64,000 nucleotides of DNA, taken from NCBI RefSeq assembly GCF_004114615.1, contig NZ_CP035300.1:372001-436000 (forward strand). The letters run 5' to 3'. Within the stretch, counting starts at the first letter, position 1; every line of letters begins with the position of its first letter. Made by a program: the position numbers and the translations under genes. Of this stretch, positions 26,267-36,328 are shown in pieces. The notes below the pieces were generated by a model. The model saw only the letters and a program-made list of their open reading frames with translations, was not told the origin of the DNA and made no database searches. This stretch comes from Dyella sp. M7H15-1. GTDB taxonomy: Bacteria; Pseudomonadota; Gammaproteobacteria; Xanthomonadales; Rhodanobacteraceae.

Positions 26267-28312
26267 ATGCGCCGCACGGTGATAGCGTTGCTGATCGCGT
26301 TGTCCTTCTGCGGCGCCGGCGAGGCGGTCTGCGCTTCGACGACGATGCAGGTCACAGCGGATGCGGCTAGCCTGCTGAATCAGGCACGTGCAGCACGCGA
26401 GGCCGGCAAGCGAATCGAGGCGTTGGCCTATTGCCAAGAAGCACTGGCGCGCTGGCCAGACAATCCGGAAGCACGTCAACTCAACGTTACCTTGCTGTCC
26501 GAGCTGGGCGCGTCGACACGTGCGATGGAACTCGGCATCACACTTCCTTCGGCTAAAGATCCTGCCGTGCGCGATCGCCTGATTGCCGACTACGATGCCC
26601 ACCTGGTGCATTGGGCACGCGGCGAACCGGCCGATGCACATCATCCGTATACTGAGGCGGACCAGGCGGCGGCACAGATCCAGCGCCTGGCCAATGATCC
26701 CAGCGTACCCGCAGACATCCGCCTGCGTGCCACCCTGGACATGCTGGTGGTACTCGATCAGGCCGATCGGGCTGATGATGTGCTGGCCCATTACGCCGAA
26801 CTTAAGAAACAAGGCGTGTCATTGCCGCCCTATGCCGAACAAGTCGTCGCCGACGCGATGATGCAGCGGCACGACGCACGCGATGCCGTTCCACTTTACG
26901 AAGACAGCATCCGCCGCGATCCCGGTCCGTACGATCCCATTGAGAACGATCCACGCATTGGTCTGGCTTATGCGTATCTGGAAGACGGCCGCATGCACGA
27001 TGCGCTGTCTAGCATCCACGCGCTGGCCGACAGTGAAGCGCGCTGGCTGCACTTGCGCAACGTGCGCGGCAACACGCAGAACCAGCGCAAGGTCGACGCC
27101 GATACCAGCGCCGCCGTGGTCGAGACGGATGAGGGCTTGTTGAAAACAGCTTACGACCGTCTTGCAGCGATGAGTGCCGAGGCGCCTGGCAATGCTGACA
27201 TCCGCCGCGAGTTGGCAATGGCTGAACTGGAGCGTGGCTGGCCGCGTCGGGCGATGGATACGCTCAGGATCGCCGACACGCTGGACGAACGCGATGCCGA
27301 CGCCGCGCTTGATCAGGCTACAGCCCATCAGGCGCTGTATGACTTCGCAGCGGAGGAATCCAATCTGGCACAGGCGCAGGAAGAGGCTGGTCGTAGTGGT
27401 CGCGTACAAGATGCACAGGCCGCGTGGGATCGCTATCGCGGCTGGCAATTCGATTTGACGCACGACAACGGCTGGGGCAACAACCCCGACTACGGTGACC
27501 GCGACGAGGAAACCCAAGCAACCCTCGCCAGTCCGCTGATCGACAATCACTGGCGCGTGCTTGCGTTGGCGCAATACGCCAGCGCGTCCCTGCCGGAGGG
27601 CGAGGTGTCGCGCGAGCGTGCGGGCCTGGGTGTGGAAGGCTATCTGCACGCGCTGCAGTTTTATCTGGAAGCACTGCCTTCGGCTGACCGTTTCGTAAAA
27701 CGCACCGATGTCGCTGCTGGCTTCAACTGGGCGATCAGCGATCATTGGTCGTGGTCCACCGACTGGAGCAGCGCCAGCAACGACGTGCCCTTGCGCGCCC
27801 AGTACTATGGCATCAGCGGTAACTCGGTAAGCACCGCTGTGCAGTGGCGCGCCAGCGAGCTGACGTCGACACGGTTGGCGTTGTACCGCGACTGTTTCAG
27901 CGACGGCAATCTGCGCGAAGGTTGGCTTGCGGATTTCGTGCAGCGGCTGCATACCGCCCCCAACCTGACGCTGGATGGCGGTGTCGAAATTGGTGGCTCG
28001 CACAACAGCGACATCGATCGCCCGTACTTCAATCCACGCGATGATCACTCGTACGCGTTGACCGGCAGCTTGCAGAATCTATTCAACCAGTATGCAGACC
28101 GTAGTTGGACCCAGCGCATCGATCTGGCTGTCGGCGGTTACCAGGAACTCCACTACGGCACTGGCCTGATGGTCAGCGCCCGTTACGGGCAAATCTTCCA
28201 GCCGCACTTGGGCCTGCGTTTTGGCTGGGGCGTGAGCTGGCATTACCAGCCTTACGACGGACGGCATGAATCGCGCGTTGTGCTGGACCTGACTATGCAT
28301 GGGGGAGAGTGA
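26267..28312 (+). CDS. pgaA: Poly-beta-1,6-N-acetylglucosamine export porin PgaA
   Basis: 681 residues, shorter than the ~800 of E. coli PgaA. A signal peptide (MRRTVIALLIALSFCGAGEA) leads into TPR-like helical repeats (about 30-400, for example LLNQARAAREAGKRIEALAY). The C-terminal ~280 residues form a beta-barrel with alternating aromatic strands, ending SRVVLDLTMHGGE. The TPR part would sit in the periplasm and guide the deacetylated polymer to the outer-membrane pore. First gene of pgaABCD; pgaB starts one base after its TGA. Transcription probably starts in the shared module upstream. Confidence 0.9.
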   Translation: MRRTVIALLIALSFCGAGEAVCASTTMQVTADAASLLNQARAAREAGKRIEALAYCQEALARWPDNPEARQLNVTLLSELGASTRAMELGITLPSAKDPAVRDRLIADYDAHLVHWARGEPADAHHPYTEADQAAAQIQRLANDPSVPADIRLRATLDMLVVLDQADRADDVLAHYAELKKQGVSLPPYAEQVVADAMMQRHDARDAVPLYEDSIRRDPGPYDPIENDPRIGLAYAYLEDGRMHDALSSIHALADSEARWLHLRNVRGNTQNQRKVDADTSAAVVETDEGLLKTAYDRLAAMSAEAPGNADIRRELAMAELERGWPRRAMDTLRIADTLDERDADAALDQATAHQALYDFAAEESNLAQAQEEAGRSGRVQDAQAAWDRYRGWQFDLTHDNGWGNNPDYGDRDEETQATLASPLIDNHWRVLALAQYASASLPEGEVSRERAGLGVEGYLHALQFYLEALPSADRFVKRTDVAAGFNWAISDHWSWSTDWSSASNDVPLRAQYYGISGNSVSTAVQWRASELTSTRLALYRDCFSDGNLREGWLADFVQRLHTAPNLTLDGGVEIGGSHNSDIDRPYFNPRDDHSYALTGSLQNLFNQYADRSWTQRIDLAVGGYQELHYGTGLMVSARYGQIFQPHLGLRFGWGVSWHYQPYDGRHESRVVLDLTMHGGE

Positions 28313-28313
28313 C

Positions 28314-30188
28314 ATGCGCCAGCTTCTTCTCGCCCTCTTGCTGATGCTCATGGCCGACCTGGCACAAGCGGCTGTGCCGGTGCCGCCGAAGCCTGCCTTC
28401 ATTGTGCTTACCTATCACGACGTGCGCGATGATGTGGGTCTGCTGGGCGATCATGATCCGGATGCCATCAACACCGATCATCTGATTGCGCATTTCGATT
28501 GGCTCAAAGCCAATGGCTATCACGTGGTCAGCCTGGAACAAGTCGGGCAGGCTTCGCGTGGTGGCCCTGCCTTGCCGGATCACGCTGTGCTGCTGACGTT
28601 CGACGATGGCCTGGAGAGCTTCTACACGCGTGTCTATCCCTTGCTGCGTGCCTACGACTATCCCGCGGTGGAGGCGTTGGTCGGCTCATGGATCGACATG
28701 TCGCCCGGGCAGAAGATGGCTTACAACGGCGCTGAGTGCACACGCGACTGTTTCATGACCTGGGATCAGATCCGGGAGATACAAACATCTGGCCTGGTGG
28801 AATTCGCCTCACATACCTGGCAATTGCACATGGGCATTCCCGGTAATCCGCAAAATAACCAGATGCCGGCGGTGACCACGTTGCGCTACGACATGGCAAC
28901 CCACCGTTACGAAAGCGAGTCTGCCTACATCGAGCGCTTGCGTGCGGACTTACGCCATAGTGTGGAAGAGATCGTGAAGGAAACCGGTCACCGGCCGCGC
29001 GCCATCGTGTGGCCTTACGGCTCGTACAACAAAATCGCCGTGCAGATTGCCGCCGAAGAAGGCTTGACCGAATCCTTCAGCCTGGACGACAAGCTCCCCG
29101 ACTTGCAGATCGACAACACCATTCCGCGGCTGCTGATCAGCGGCAATATCAACGCCAACCGGCTTGGCTGGCTGATCCGTCACCCGCAGCGCAGCGATCC
29201 GGTGCGGGCCGTGCAGGTGGATCTCGATTACGTTTACGATCCCGATCCGAAGCAGCAAGAACGCAATCTTTCCATTCTGCTCGATCGCATCAAGAGAATG
29301 CAGCCGAATGAAGTGTGGCTGCAGGCCTATGCCGATCCCAAGGGTGATGGCGTGGCCGAGGCGGTGTACTTCCCGAACCGTCACTTGCCGATGCGCGCCG
29401 ATCTGTTCTCCCGCGTGGAGTGGCAATTGCGTACGCGTGCCGGGGTGCGTGTGTACGCTTGGATGCCGGTGCTTGCGTTCCGTTTCCCGGATGCGCCAAA
29501 CCTACCTTCACTCGCGGGCGAACCCAAGCCGGGCGGAGATCACTATCGGTTGGCGCCGTGGGATCCGCGCGTAAAGCGGCAGATCGGCGATGTCTATGAA
29601 GACCTAGCCATGCATGCCGATGCGGCGGGTTTGCTGTTCTCCGACGATGCCTACATTCGCGATACCGATCAGCTCGGTCCGTGGGCGAATATGACATCGG
29701 CACAGCGCACCGCTGCGCTAGTGGATTTTATCCATGTGTTAACCGATCGCGTACGTCGCTGGCGGCCGTCGGTGAAAACCGTGCGCAACATCTATACACG
29801 CCCGATCTTCGACCCCGCCGCGGAAGCCTGGTTCGCGCAAAGCCTGCCTGCCTTCTTGGCCGATTACGACATGACCGCGATCATGGCGATGCCACAGCTT
29901 GATCAGCAGGGCGATACCGCCCACTGGTATCGCGACCTGGTGGCACACGTGAACGCCATTCCCGGCGCGATGAATCACACTCTGTTCGAGCTGGCCGCGC
30001 GTGACTGGCGCAGCGATCAACCTATCAGCGAAGCGCAAATGCGCAACCGCATCGAACTGTTGCAGACAGAGGGCGTGCGCCACCTTGGCTACTACCCCGA
30101 CGACTTCATCAAGAATCAGCCCAGACTGGAACTCATTCGGCCGTCCATTTCGATCGCCGATTACCCCTATCCGGAGCCATCACGATGA
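28314..30188 (+). CDS. pgaB: Poly-beta-1,6-N-acetylglucosamine N-deacetylase PgaB
   Basis: 624 residues from the ATG at 28314, chosen over 28299 because it gives a clean signal peptide (MRQLLLALLLMLMADLAQAA) with GGGGGAGAG just upstream. The N-terminal polysaccharide deacetylase domain carries LTYHDV and LTFDDGLES (metal and catalytic Asp pair). The C-terminal half (about 270-624) is the glycoside-hydrolase-like GHL13 domain with LDYVYDPDPKQQ and LLFSDDAY. Unlike E. coli PgaB there is no lipobox Cys, so it is probably soluble in the periplasm or held by an uncleaved signal. It partly deacetylates PNAG before export. The stop overlaps the pgaC start. Confidence 0.92.
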   Translation: MRQLLLALLLMLMADLAQAAVPVPPKPAFIVLTYHDVRDDVGLLGDHDPDAINTDHLIAHFDWLKANGYHVVSLEQVGQASRGGPALPDHAVLLTFDDGLESFYTRVYPLLRAYDYPAVEALVGSWIDMSPGQKMAYNGAECTRDCFMTWDQIREIQTSGLVEFASHTWQLHMGIPGNPQNNQMPAVTTLRYDMATHRYESESAYIERLRADLRHSVEEIVKETGHRPRAIVWPYGSYNKIAVQIAAEEGLTESFSLDDKLPDLQIDNTIPRLLISGNINANRLGWLIRHPQRSDPVRAVQVDLDYVYDPDPKQQERNLSILLDRIKRMQPNEVWLQAYADPKGDGVAEAVYFPNRHLPMRADLFSRVEWQLRTRAGVRVYAWMPVLAFRFPDAPNLPSLAGEPKPGGDHYRLAPWDPRVKRQIGDVYEDLAMHADAAGLLFSDDAYIRDTDQLGPWANMTSAQRTAALVDFIHVLTDRVRRWRPSVKTVRNIYTRPIFDPAAEAWFAQSLPAFLADYDMTAIMAMPQLDQQGDTAHWYRDLVAHVNAIPGAMNHTLFELAARDWRSDQPISEAQMRNRIELLQTEGVRHLGYYPDDFIKNQPRLELIRPSISIADYPYPEPSR

Positions 30189-31435
30189 ACGGTGGCATCA
30201 TCTCCATCCTGCTTGATTTTGCTTTCTTCTATCCGTTGACGATGTCGCTGGTCTGGATGAGTGGGGGCCTGATCTACTTCCTTCGCTGGGAGCGTCGCGA
30301 GTCCGCACGCGTCACACCGCCATCGCTGGCGTCATATCCGATGGTCTCGATCATCGTGCCGTGCCACAACGAAGGTCAGCAAGTGCGTGAAACCATCACC
30401 CAGCTCGCCGAACAAACGTGGCCAGACTTCGAGATCATCGCTGTAAACGATGGTTCGACCGACGACACCGGCACGCAGCTCGATCAGCTCATGAGCGAGT
30501 TTCCGCAGTTGCGCGTGCTGCACTTGTCCAGCAACCAGGGCAAAGCCATGGGCTTGTGCGCGGCGACACTGGCGGCGAAGGGTGACTACCTGGTGTGCGT
30601 GGATGGCGACGCCATGCTCGACCGTTACGCGACGCACTGGCTGATGACACATCTGCTCTCCAGTGCGCGCGTGGGTGCTGTCACCGGCAATCCACGCATT
30701 CGCAATCGCTCGACCTTGCTGGGCAAGCTGCAGGTGGGCGAGTTCTCCTCGATCATCGGCCTGATCAAACGCGCGCAACGCGTATATGGGCGCATCTTCA
30801 CGGTGTCGGGTGTGATCGCAGCCTTTCGCAAGGTGGCCTTGCACGACGTCGGTTACTGGAACACCGACATGGTCACTGAGGACATCGATGTGAGCTGGCG
30901 TCTGCAAATGCGTCATTGGGAAATCCGCTACGAGCCCAATGCCTTGTGCTGGATCTTGATGCCGGAAACCTTGCGTGGGCTATGGAAGCAGCGTCAGCGC
31001 TGGGCACAAGGTGGATCGGAAGTGCTGCTGCGCTATTGGGTAAAGCTGTTGCACTGGCGCGAGCGACGCATGTGGATGGTGGCCATCGAGTACCTCATCA
31101 GCCTGGTCTGGTCGTATGTGATGGCGATCATAATGGTGCTATGGATAACTGGACTCATCATTCCATTGCCTGCCTCCATACGGGTGCCGAGCCTGTTTCC
31201 ACAATGGAACGGTGTGATGCTTGGCATTGTTTGCATGCTGCAGTTTCTGGTCAGCATGTTGATCGACCGGCGCTATGAGAAACGCATTGGCCGCAATTAC
31301 TACTGGATGATCTGGTATCCGATTGCCTATTGGATGCTGACTACCGCCACGTCCGTCGTGGTTTTTCCCAGAGCTGTCATGAAACGGCGGGGTACGCGCG
31401 CCGTTTGGACCAGTCCTGATCGAGGTGTGAGATGA
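30185..31435 (+). CDS. pgaC: Poly-beta-1,6-N-acetylglucosamine synthase PgaC
   Basis: 416 residues, inner-membrane family 2 glycosyltransferase that polymerises UDP-GlcNAc. One N-terminal helix precedes the GT domain, which shows VSIIVPCHNEG, VNDGSTDD, the DxD motif in VDGDAML, the TEDIDVSWRL catalytic stretch and the QRQRWAQGG (Q/RxxRW) motif. Two or three C-terminal membrane helices follow. The ATGA overlap with pgaB and another with pgaD mark tight translational coupling. In the characterised system PgaC and PgaD together bind c-di-GMP, which switches on synthesis. Confidence 0.95.
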   Translation: MNGGIISILLDFAFFYPLTMSLVWMSGGLIYFLRWERRESARVTPPSLASYPMVSIIVPCHNEGQQVRETITQLAEQTWPDFEIIAVNDGSTDDTGTQLDQLMSEFPQLRVLHLSSNQGKAMGLCAATLAAKGDYLVCVDGDAMLDRYATHWLMTHLLSSARVGAVTGNPRIRNRSTLLGKLQVGEFSSIIGLIKRAQRVYGRIFTVSGVIAAFRKVALHDVGYWNTDMVTEDIDVSWRLQMRHWEIRYEPNALCWILMPETLRGLWKQRQRWAQGGSEVLLRYWVKLLHWRERRMWMVAIEYLISLVWSYVMAIIMVLWITGLIIPLPASIRVPSLFPQWNGVMLGIVCMLQFLVSMLIDRRYEKRIGRNYYWMIWYPIAYWMLTTATSVVVFPRAVMKRRGTRAVWTSPDRGVR

Positions 31436-31875
31436 GAGCCGATCCTATTATCAGTCGTCCGGAACGCCAGAAGCCACTGCAACGGGTTCTCTTCACCGTC
31501 ATCACCATGCTGGCGTGGACCTTGTGGATGTCGTTGTGGTTGCCCTTGATCACGCTGATTGCGTGGTTGCTGGGCCTGCAGGATATCTATATCAAACTAG
31601 GATTGAATCACCCATTCCGCGGAGTAAGCGATCTGGGCTTGCCATTGCGCGTAGGGATCGTAGCTGCGCTGTCGCTGGGCGCCTGGGCCTTTTATAACCG
31701 CATGCGTTTTGCCGGCAAGCAGAAACGCCGCGCCAATCGATTTATCGAGTTGGCGGAAATGGCGCCTGCACTCGAAACCGCGGTGCACACCGCGCAGCGG
31801 TTGCGGGCAAGCCGCCGCTTGGTGGTTCATTTCAATGACAACGGCGAGATGTTCCTTCCGCCCGACGAATCTTAA
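31432..31875 (+). CDS. pgaD: PgaD-like accessory protein of PNAG synthesis
   Basis: 147 residues. Two hydrophobic helices (about 22-50 and 70-90, including WTLWMSLWLPLITLIAWLLG) are followed by a basic, Arg-rich cytoplasmic tail. Position (last in pgaABCD, overlapping pgaC by ATGA), size and topology match PgaD, which stabilises PgaC and forms the c-di-GMP binding interface with it. Sequence conservation in this family is low, so the call rests mostly on operon context. Confidence 0.85.
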   Translation: MRADPIISRPERQKPLQRVLFTVITMLAWTLWMSLWLPLITLIAWLLGLQDIYIKLGLNHPFRGVSDLGLPLRVGIVAALSLGAWAFYNRMRFAGKQKRRANRFIELAEMAPALETAVHTAQRLRASRRLVVHFNDNGEMFLPPDES

Positions 31876-32455
31876 GGCAACACTGATCAAGTATCGCCGT
31901 CGTCACCAGTCCTGTCTGTTTGCAGGCTATCGGGCCGTCGACGCACGAGGGGACAGCACGATCGAGATCGCGCTGATCGCCTTCTTGGACGGCCAAGCGG
32001 CATCGTGTCGAGAAGGGGGCTCGGAATCAGGTTCCTGTTGAGTGGTGGAATGCGCGCGACCGGAATACACCGAAGATATCGAAGCTGAAGCAAACCGCGC
32101 GGTAGCCGATATCCGCCGTCAGTTCACCGTGGCGCGTCAGCAGCTACAGCGACGCCGGCGGCGTTACAGCGTTGGCCCCATGTTGGCGCGCAGGAGCTGA
32201 TAAACGATTTCTGCGTTGATTCGTAGGATAGTTGGCGCAATAACAGATCGATCGCGACGCATGCGTCGCATACGGCGGGCTGGCCAAGCAGGCGACGGTC
32301 TATTTTCCTTCCCAAGCCGTGATGCTGCGCCGGCCACGTCACGACACATATTTCGCGAGAGTAAGAAACGACAAAACCGGCGTGAGGCCGGTTTCTTGTT
32401 GCTGCACCATTTTCGCACCAAATACTGCGAAAACAGCTTATTTTTAGCTTTCTGT
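31876..32455. other. Intergenic region between pgaD and tRNA-Leu
   Basis: 580 bp with no convincing gene. A plus-strand open stretch near 32041-32200 reads like EDIEAEANRAVADIRRQF and is rich in Arg, but it has no good start and no family I recognise. It may be a gene remnant. The last part holds the tRNA terminator. Confidence 0.5.
32373..32395. terminator. Intrinsic terminator downstream of tRNA-Leu
   Basis: Perfect 7-bp stem AACCGGC (32375-32381) / GCCGGTT (32387-32393) with a 5-base loop. On the minus strand the stem runs into TTTTG, about 60 bp after the tRNA 3' end. It can also act on the plus strand (TTTCTTG). Confidence 0.7.
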
Positions 32456-32540
<85 letters not shown>

Positions 32541-32700
32541 AGGTGTCGCTTAGACTTTCGATCTGTGCGATCCAATTAGGGTAGGTATCCTCGGATAGGT
32601 TGTCAACTCTTTCTTCGCGGTGAGTGTCGCGGCGATGCTAATTTGGCTGGCTGTTTGCTAAAACCATTCATCTCATTACTCATCGCTGTGATACTAAGGC

Positions 32701-35295
32701 ATGACCAAAACAAAGCATCCAGGTAAGGATAAGGCGCCGCGCAAAGCGGCCAAGACGTCCAAGGTTCGCGTGACAGCTCCCAAGAGCGGGCAGCGCGGAC
32801 GTCATACGAGGGCTGCTGAAGCGCCCTCTCCGAAACGGCCCCACGACCCTTTCGCGCAACGCGAGGCGGAGCGCTACGAGCGTCCGATTCCCAGCCGCGA
32901 AGCGATCCTGTCGCTGCTGGAGGAGCGCGGGGAGCTGCTGACCGAGGCGCGTATTGCCCAAGCGTTGGACTTGCATGACGAATACGGCATCACTGCTTTA
33001 GCCAAGCGGCTCAACGCCATGGTGCGCGATGGCCAATTGCTGCTGGGCCAGCGTGGCGGCTATGCCCCGGCGCGCAAGCTGGATCTGATTCCTGGCGTGG
33101 TGCTCGCCAACGCAGAAGGCTATGGCTTCTTGCGGCCGGACGAAGGTGGCGATGATCTTTACCTATCGCCTTACCAGATGCGCAGCGTGATGCACGGCGA
33201 TCGCGTGCTGGCCAGCGTGGTGGGCTTGGATCGCCGTGGGCGCCGGCAGGGTGCGATTGTCGAAGTGCTGCAGCGCCGCTCGCCACGACTAGTGGGGCGG
33301 GTGGTGATCGATAATGGCGTCACGGTGGTGGTGCCGGACGATCGTCGTTTGCATCAGGACGTGATGATCCCGCCCGGCAAGGAGCAGGGCGCGCGCTCCG
33401 GCCAGATCGTGGTTACCGAGATCACCGATCCACCGACGGCCCAGCGCGGTCCGCTGGGTGAGATCCGCACAGTGCTGGGGGAGCGCCTGCAACCCTCGTT
33501 GCTGGTGGAAATGGCGATTGCCAGCCACGACCTGCCGCATGAATGGCCACCGGAGGTACTGCGTGAAGCTGCGCAGATCGAGCCGGAAGTGACCGCCGTT
33601 GAGCGTGAGGGTCTAGTCGATTTGCGCAAGTTGCCGCTGGTCACTATCGACGGCGCCGATGCGAAGGATTTTGACGATGCGGTCTTCGCCGAGCCCAAAC
33701 GCGGTGGCGGTTGGCGGCTGGTGGTGGCGATTGCTGACGTGTCGCACTACGTGCGCGTTGGCAGTGCGCTGGACAAGGAAGCCTACGAGCGCAGCACGTC
33801 TACCTATTTCCCCGGCTTTGTCGTGCCGATGCTGCCAGAGACCTTGTCCAACGGCATCTGTTCCCTCAATCCGAAGATGGAGCGCCTGTGCATGGTTTGC
33901 GATATGCAAATCGGTGCCAGCGGCGAGGTGATCAAATCGAAGTTCTATGAGGCAGTCATGCGTTCACACGCACGCCTGACCTACGACAAGGTATGGCAGG
34001 CGATCGGCCTGAGCGATGCGGATGCGCGGCACGAAGTCGCCGATGTGTTGCCGCAGATCGAGAACCTGCACGCGCTGTACAAAGCGATGGCCGAGCAGCG
34101 CCGCCGCCGCGGCGCGATCGATTTCGAAACGCCGGAAGTGAAGTTCCGCCTTGATCAGACTGGCGAGGTGGAAGCAGCGGGCGCCGTTGAGCGCAACGAT
34201 GCGCACAAACTGATCGAGGAGTGCATGATCGCGGCGAATGTGCAGGCGGCGCTGTTTCTGGAGAAGCGCAAGATTCCGGCGCTTTACCGCGCGCATGAAC
34301 CGCCGCCGGTCGAGAAATACGAAGACCTGCAGCAGTTTCTGCGTGAGTTCAAACTGCGCATGCCGTCGGTGGAAGAGGTGACGCCTGGCGATTTCGCCGA
34401 CGTGCTGCGCATGGTGCAGGATCGCCCCGAGCGCGAGCTGATCCAGTCGGTGTTGTTGCGTGCGCAAAGCATGGCGGCGTATCAGCCTGACAATCGCGGC
34501 CACTTCGGCCTGGCGCTGGTGGCCTACGCGCACTTCACTTCGCCGATCCGTCGCTATCCCGATCTGCTGGTGCATCGGGCGATCCGTCATGCCCTGAAGG
34601 GTGGCAAGCCCGCCAAGTACGATTACCCGGAAGCGACCATGGCGGCGATGGCCATCCATTGCTCGCAGCGCGAACGCCGGGCCGAAGAAGCCGAGCGCGA
34701 TGTCGATGAGCGTTTCCGCTGCGCCTGGATGGCCAAGCACATCGGTGAAGAGTTCGACGGCACCGTTACCGGCGTCACGTCGTATGGCCTGTTTGTGGAA
34801 CTGGAAGAATCGAAGGTGTCGGGCCTGGTGCATATCAGCCAGCTTTCCAACGATTACTACCACTTCGATCCCGTGCGGCATTTGCTGAAGGGTGAGCGTA
34901 CAGGGCTGCAGTTCCGCCTGGGCGATCATGTGCGTGTGCAGGTGCTGCGTGCCAGCCTGGAAGATCGCAAGATCGATTTCCGGCTAGTGCAGCCGGGCAA
35001 GAAGCCCACACCCGCTTCGGCCCCGACAGACAAGCGTTACGACTACGCAGCGGCTGGCGAACGTTACTCGCTGCCACCGACACACAAGACGTTGCCATCG
35101 CTACCCCCCTTGCCGGTGAACGATGGTGCCAAGGTAAAACACGGTGCCGCCAAACCGTCAAAAAAGGCTTCGGCGGGGAAAGGCCAAGCGGTGGTTGACA
35201 AGCGCAAAGGCAAGTCGGCAACCGGCAAGGCTGCCAGCAAAGCCAAGAAAGGTGCAGCCAAGGGCCGCACGCAGAAACCGAAAGGCAAACGATGA
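32701..35295 (+). CDS. rnr: Ribonuclease R
   Basis: 864 residues, processive 3'-5' exoribonuclease that degrades structured RNA. A basic N-terminal extension and a winged-helix segment precede two cold-shock-type OB folds (GYGFLRPDEGGDDLYLSP). The RNB catalytic domain shows the metal-binding Asp cluster (TIDGADAKDFDDAV) and HFTSPIRRYPDLLVHR. An S1 domain (FDGTVTGVTSYGLFVEL) and a Lys-rich tail typical of RNase R follow. It overlaps rlmB by four bases, forming an rnr-rlmB-small membrane protein operon. Confidence 0.96.
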   Translation: MTKTKHPGKDKAPRKAAKTSKVRVTAPKSGQRGRHTRAAEAPSPKRPHDPFAQREAERYERPIPSREAILSLLEERGELLTEARIAQALDLHDEYGITALAKRLNAMVRDGQLLLGQRGGYAPARKLDLIPGVVLANAEGYGFLRPDEGGDDLYLSPYQMRSVMHGDRVLASVVGLDRRGRRQGAIVEVLQRRSPRLVGRVVIDNGVTVVVPDDRRLHQDVMIPPGKEQGARSGQIVVTEITDPPTAQRGPLGEIRTVLGERLQPSLLVEMAIASHDLPHEWPPEVLREAAQIEPEVTAVEREGLVDLRKLPLVTIDGADAKDFDDAVFAEPKRGGGWRLVVAIADVSHYVRVGSALDKEAYERSTSTYFPGFVVPMLPETLSNGICSLNPKMERLCMVCDMQIGASGEVIKSKFYEAVMRSHARLTYDKVWQAIGLSDADARHEVADVLPQIENLHALYKAMAEQRRRRGAIDFETPEVKFRLDQTGEVEAAGAVERNDAHKLIEECMIAANVQAALFLEKRKIPALYRAHEPPPVEKYEDLQQFLREFKLRMPSVEEVTPGDFADVLRMVQDRPERELIQSVLLRAQSMAAYQPDNRGHFGLALVAYAHFTSPIRRYPDLLVHRAIRHALKGGKPAKYDYPEATMAAMAIHCSQRERRAEEAERDVDERFRCAWMAKHIGEEFDGTVTGVTSYGLFVELEESKVSGLVHISQLSNDYYHFDPVRHLLKGERTGLQFRLGDHVRVQVLRASLEDRKIDFRLVQPGKKPTPASAPTDKRYDYAAAGERYSLPPTHKTLPSLPPLPVNDGAKVKHGAAKPSKKASAGKGQAVVDKRKGKSATGKAASKAKKGAAKGRTQKPKGKR

Positions 35296-36035
35296 GCGAA
35301 AATTGGATCGTCGGGATCAACCCGGTCGAAGGCGCATTGAGCAACGATGCCGAGCGCGTGCGCGAAGTGCTGGTGGAAAATGGCCAGCGCAACGCACGCG
35401 TGCATGAACTGGCCGAGCTGGCCAAGTCACTGAAGATTCCAGTGCATCACCGTCCGCGCGAGCAGCTCGATCGCGTGGCCGGTGAAGCGCGCCACCAAGG
35501 TATTGTCGCGCTCTACCAGGCGCCGCCGATGGCTGGTGAGAACGATTTGCTCGGTTTGCTGGAAAAGGTGGGTGGCGATGCGTTGGTGTTGGTACTCGAC
35601 GGCGTCACCGATCCGCACAACCTTGGCGCCTGTTTGCGCAGTGCAGCGGCAGCCAACGTCACTGCCGTTGTCGTGCCCAAGGATCGTGCAGTAGGTCTTA
35701 CCCCGGTGGTGCGTCGAGCATCGGCTGGTGGTGCGGATCGCGTACCTTTGGTGGCTGCCACCAATCTTGCTCGCGCGCTTCGTGCCTTGAAGGATGCCGG
35801 TGTGTGGATCACCGGATTGGCTGGTGATACAGAACAGTCTATCTACGATATCGACCTAAAAGGGCCAGTGGCACTGGTGCTTGGCAGCGAAGGCGAGGGC
35901 ATGCGCCGGTTGACGCGCGAAACCTGCGATTTCGTGGCGAAGATTCCGATGCCAGGCAGCATGGAAAGCTTGAATGTATCCGTGGCCACGGGTGTCGTCC
36001 TGTTTGAGGCGTTGCGCCAAAGGAGTGCACGATGA
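35292..36035 (+). CDS. rlmB: 23S rRNA (guanosine-2'-O-)-methyltransferase RlmB
   Basis: 247 residues, the normal size. SPOUT methyltransferase that modifies G2251 in the 23S rRNA P-loop. The N-terminal substrate-binding domain starts WIVGINPVEGAL. The SPOUT knot motifs are DPHNLGACLRSA, LVLGSEGEGMRRL and IPMPGSMESLNVSVA, which bind S-adenosylmethionine. Coupled by ATGA overlaps to rnr upstream and to the small membrane protein downstream. Confidence 0.96.
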   Translation: MSENWIVGINPVEGALSNDAERVREVLVENGQRNARVHELAELAKSLKIPVHHRPREQLDRVAGEARHQGIVALYQAPPMAGENDLLGLLEKVGGDALVLVLDGVTDPHNLGACLRSAAAANVTAVVVPKDRAVGLTPVVRRASAGGADRVPLVAATNLARALRALKDAGVWITGLAGDTEQSIYDIDLKGPVALVLGSEGEGMRRLTRETCDFVAKIPMPGSMESLNVSVATGVVLFEALRQRSAR

Positions 36036-36319
36036 CTTTTACCTGGCATGACTGGGCGGGCTATGTCGGCGTGGTACTGGTGCTGCTGGCCTTCTTGTTG
36101 CTGCAGGCTCGCAAGCTGCACGGCAACGGTTTGGTCTATCAGCTGATGAATGTGCTGGGTGCGATTGGCGTGATGCTGTCGTTGTTGTTTGGCGCGTTCA
36201 ATGCTCCCGCATTTTTCATGCAGGTGGCGTGGTTGCTGATTGGCATGTATGGCATTGGGCGCGGGATGCGTTTGCGGCGTGAGGCGCGTGAAACTGGGCA
36301 TAATGTAAAGCCACGATGA
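36032..36319 (+). CDS. Small membrane protein (CBU_0592-like)
   Basis: 95 residues with three hydrophobic helices (about 10-28, 36-52, 58-76) and a short Arg-rich C-terminal tail. The pattern DWAGYVGVVLVLLAF ... LVYQLMNVLGAIG resembles the small CBU_0592-type family of unknown function, often found as a membrane partner next to housekeeping genes. The ATGA overlap with rlmB makes it the third gene of the operon. No biochemical role is known. Confidence 0.7.
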   Translation: MTFTWHDWAGYVGVVLVLLAFLLLQARKLHGNGLVYQLMNVLGAIGVMLSLLFGAFNAPAFFMQVAWLLIGMYGIGRGMRLRREARETGHNVKPR

Positions 36320-36328
36320 ATGCGCAAT

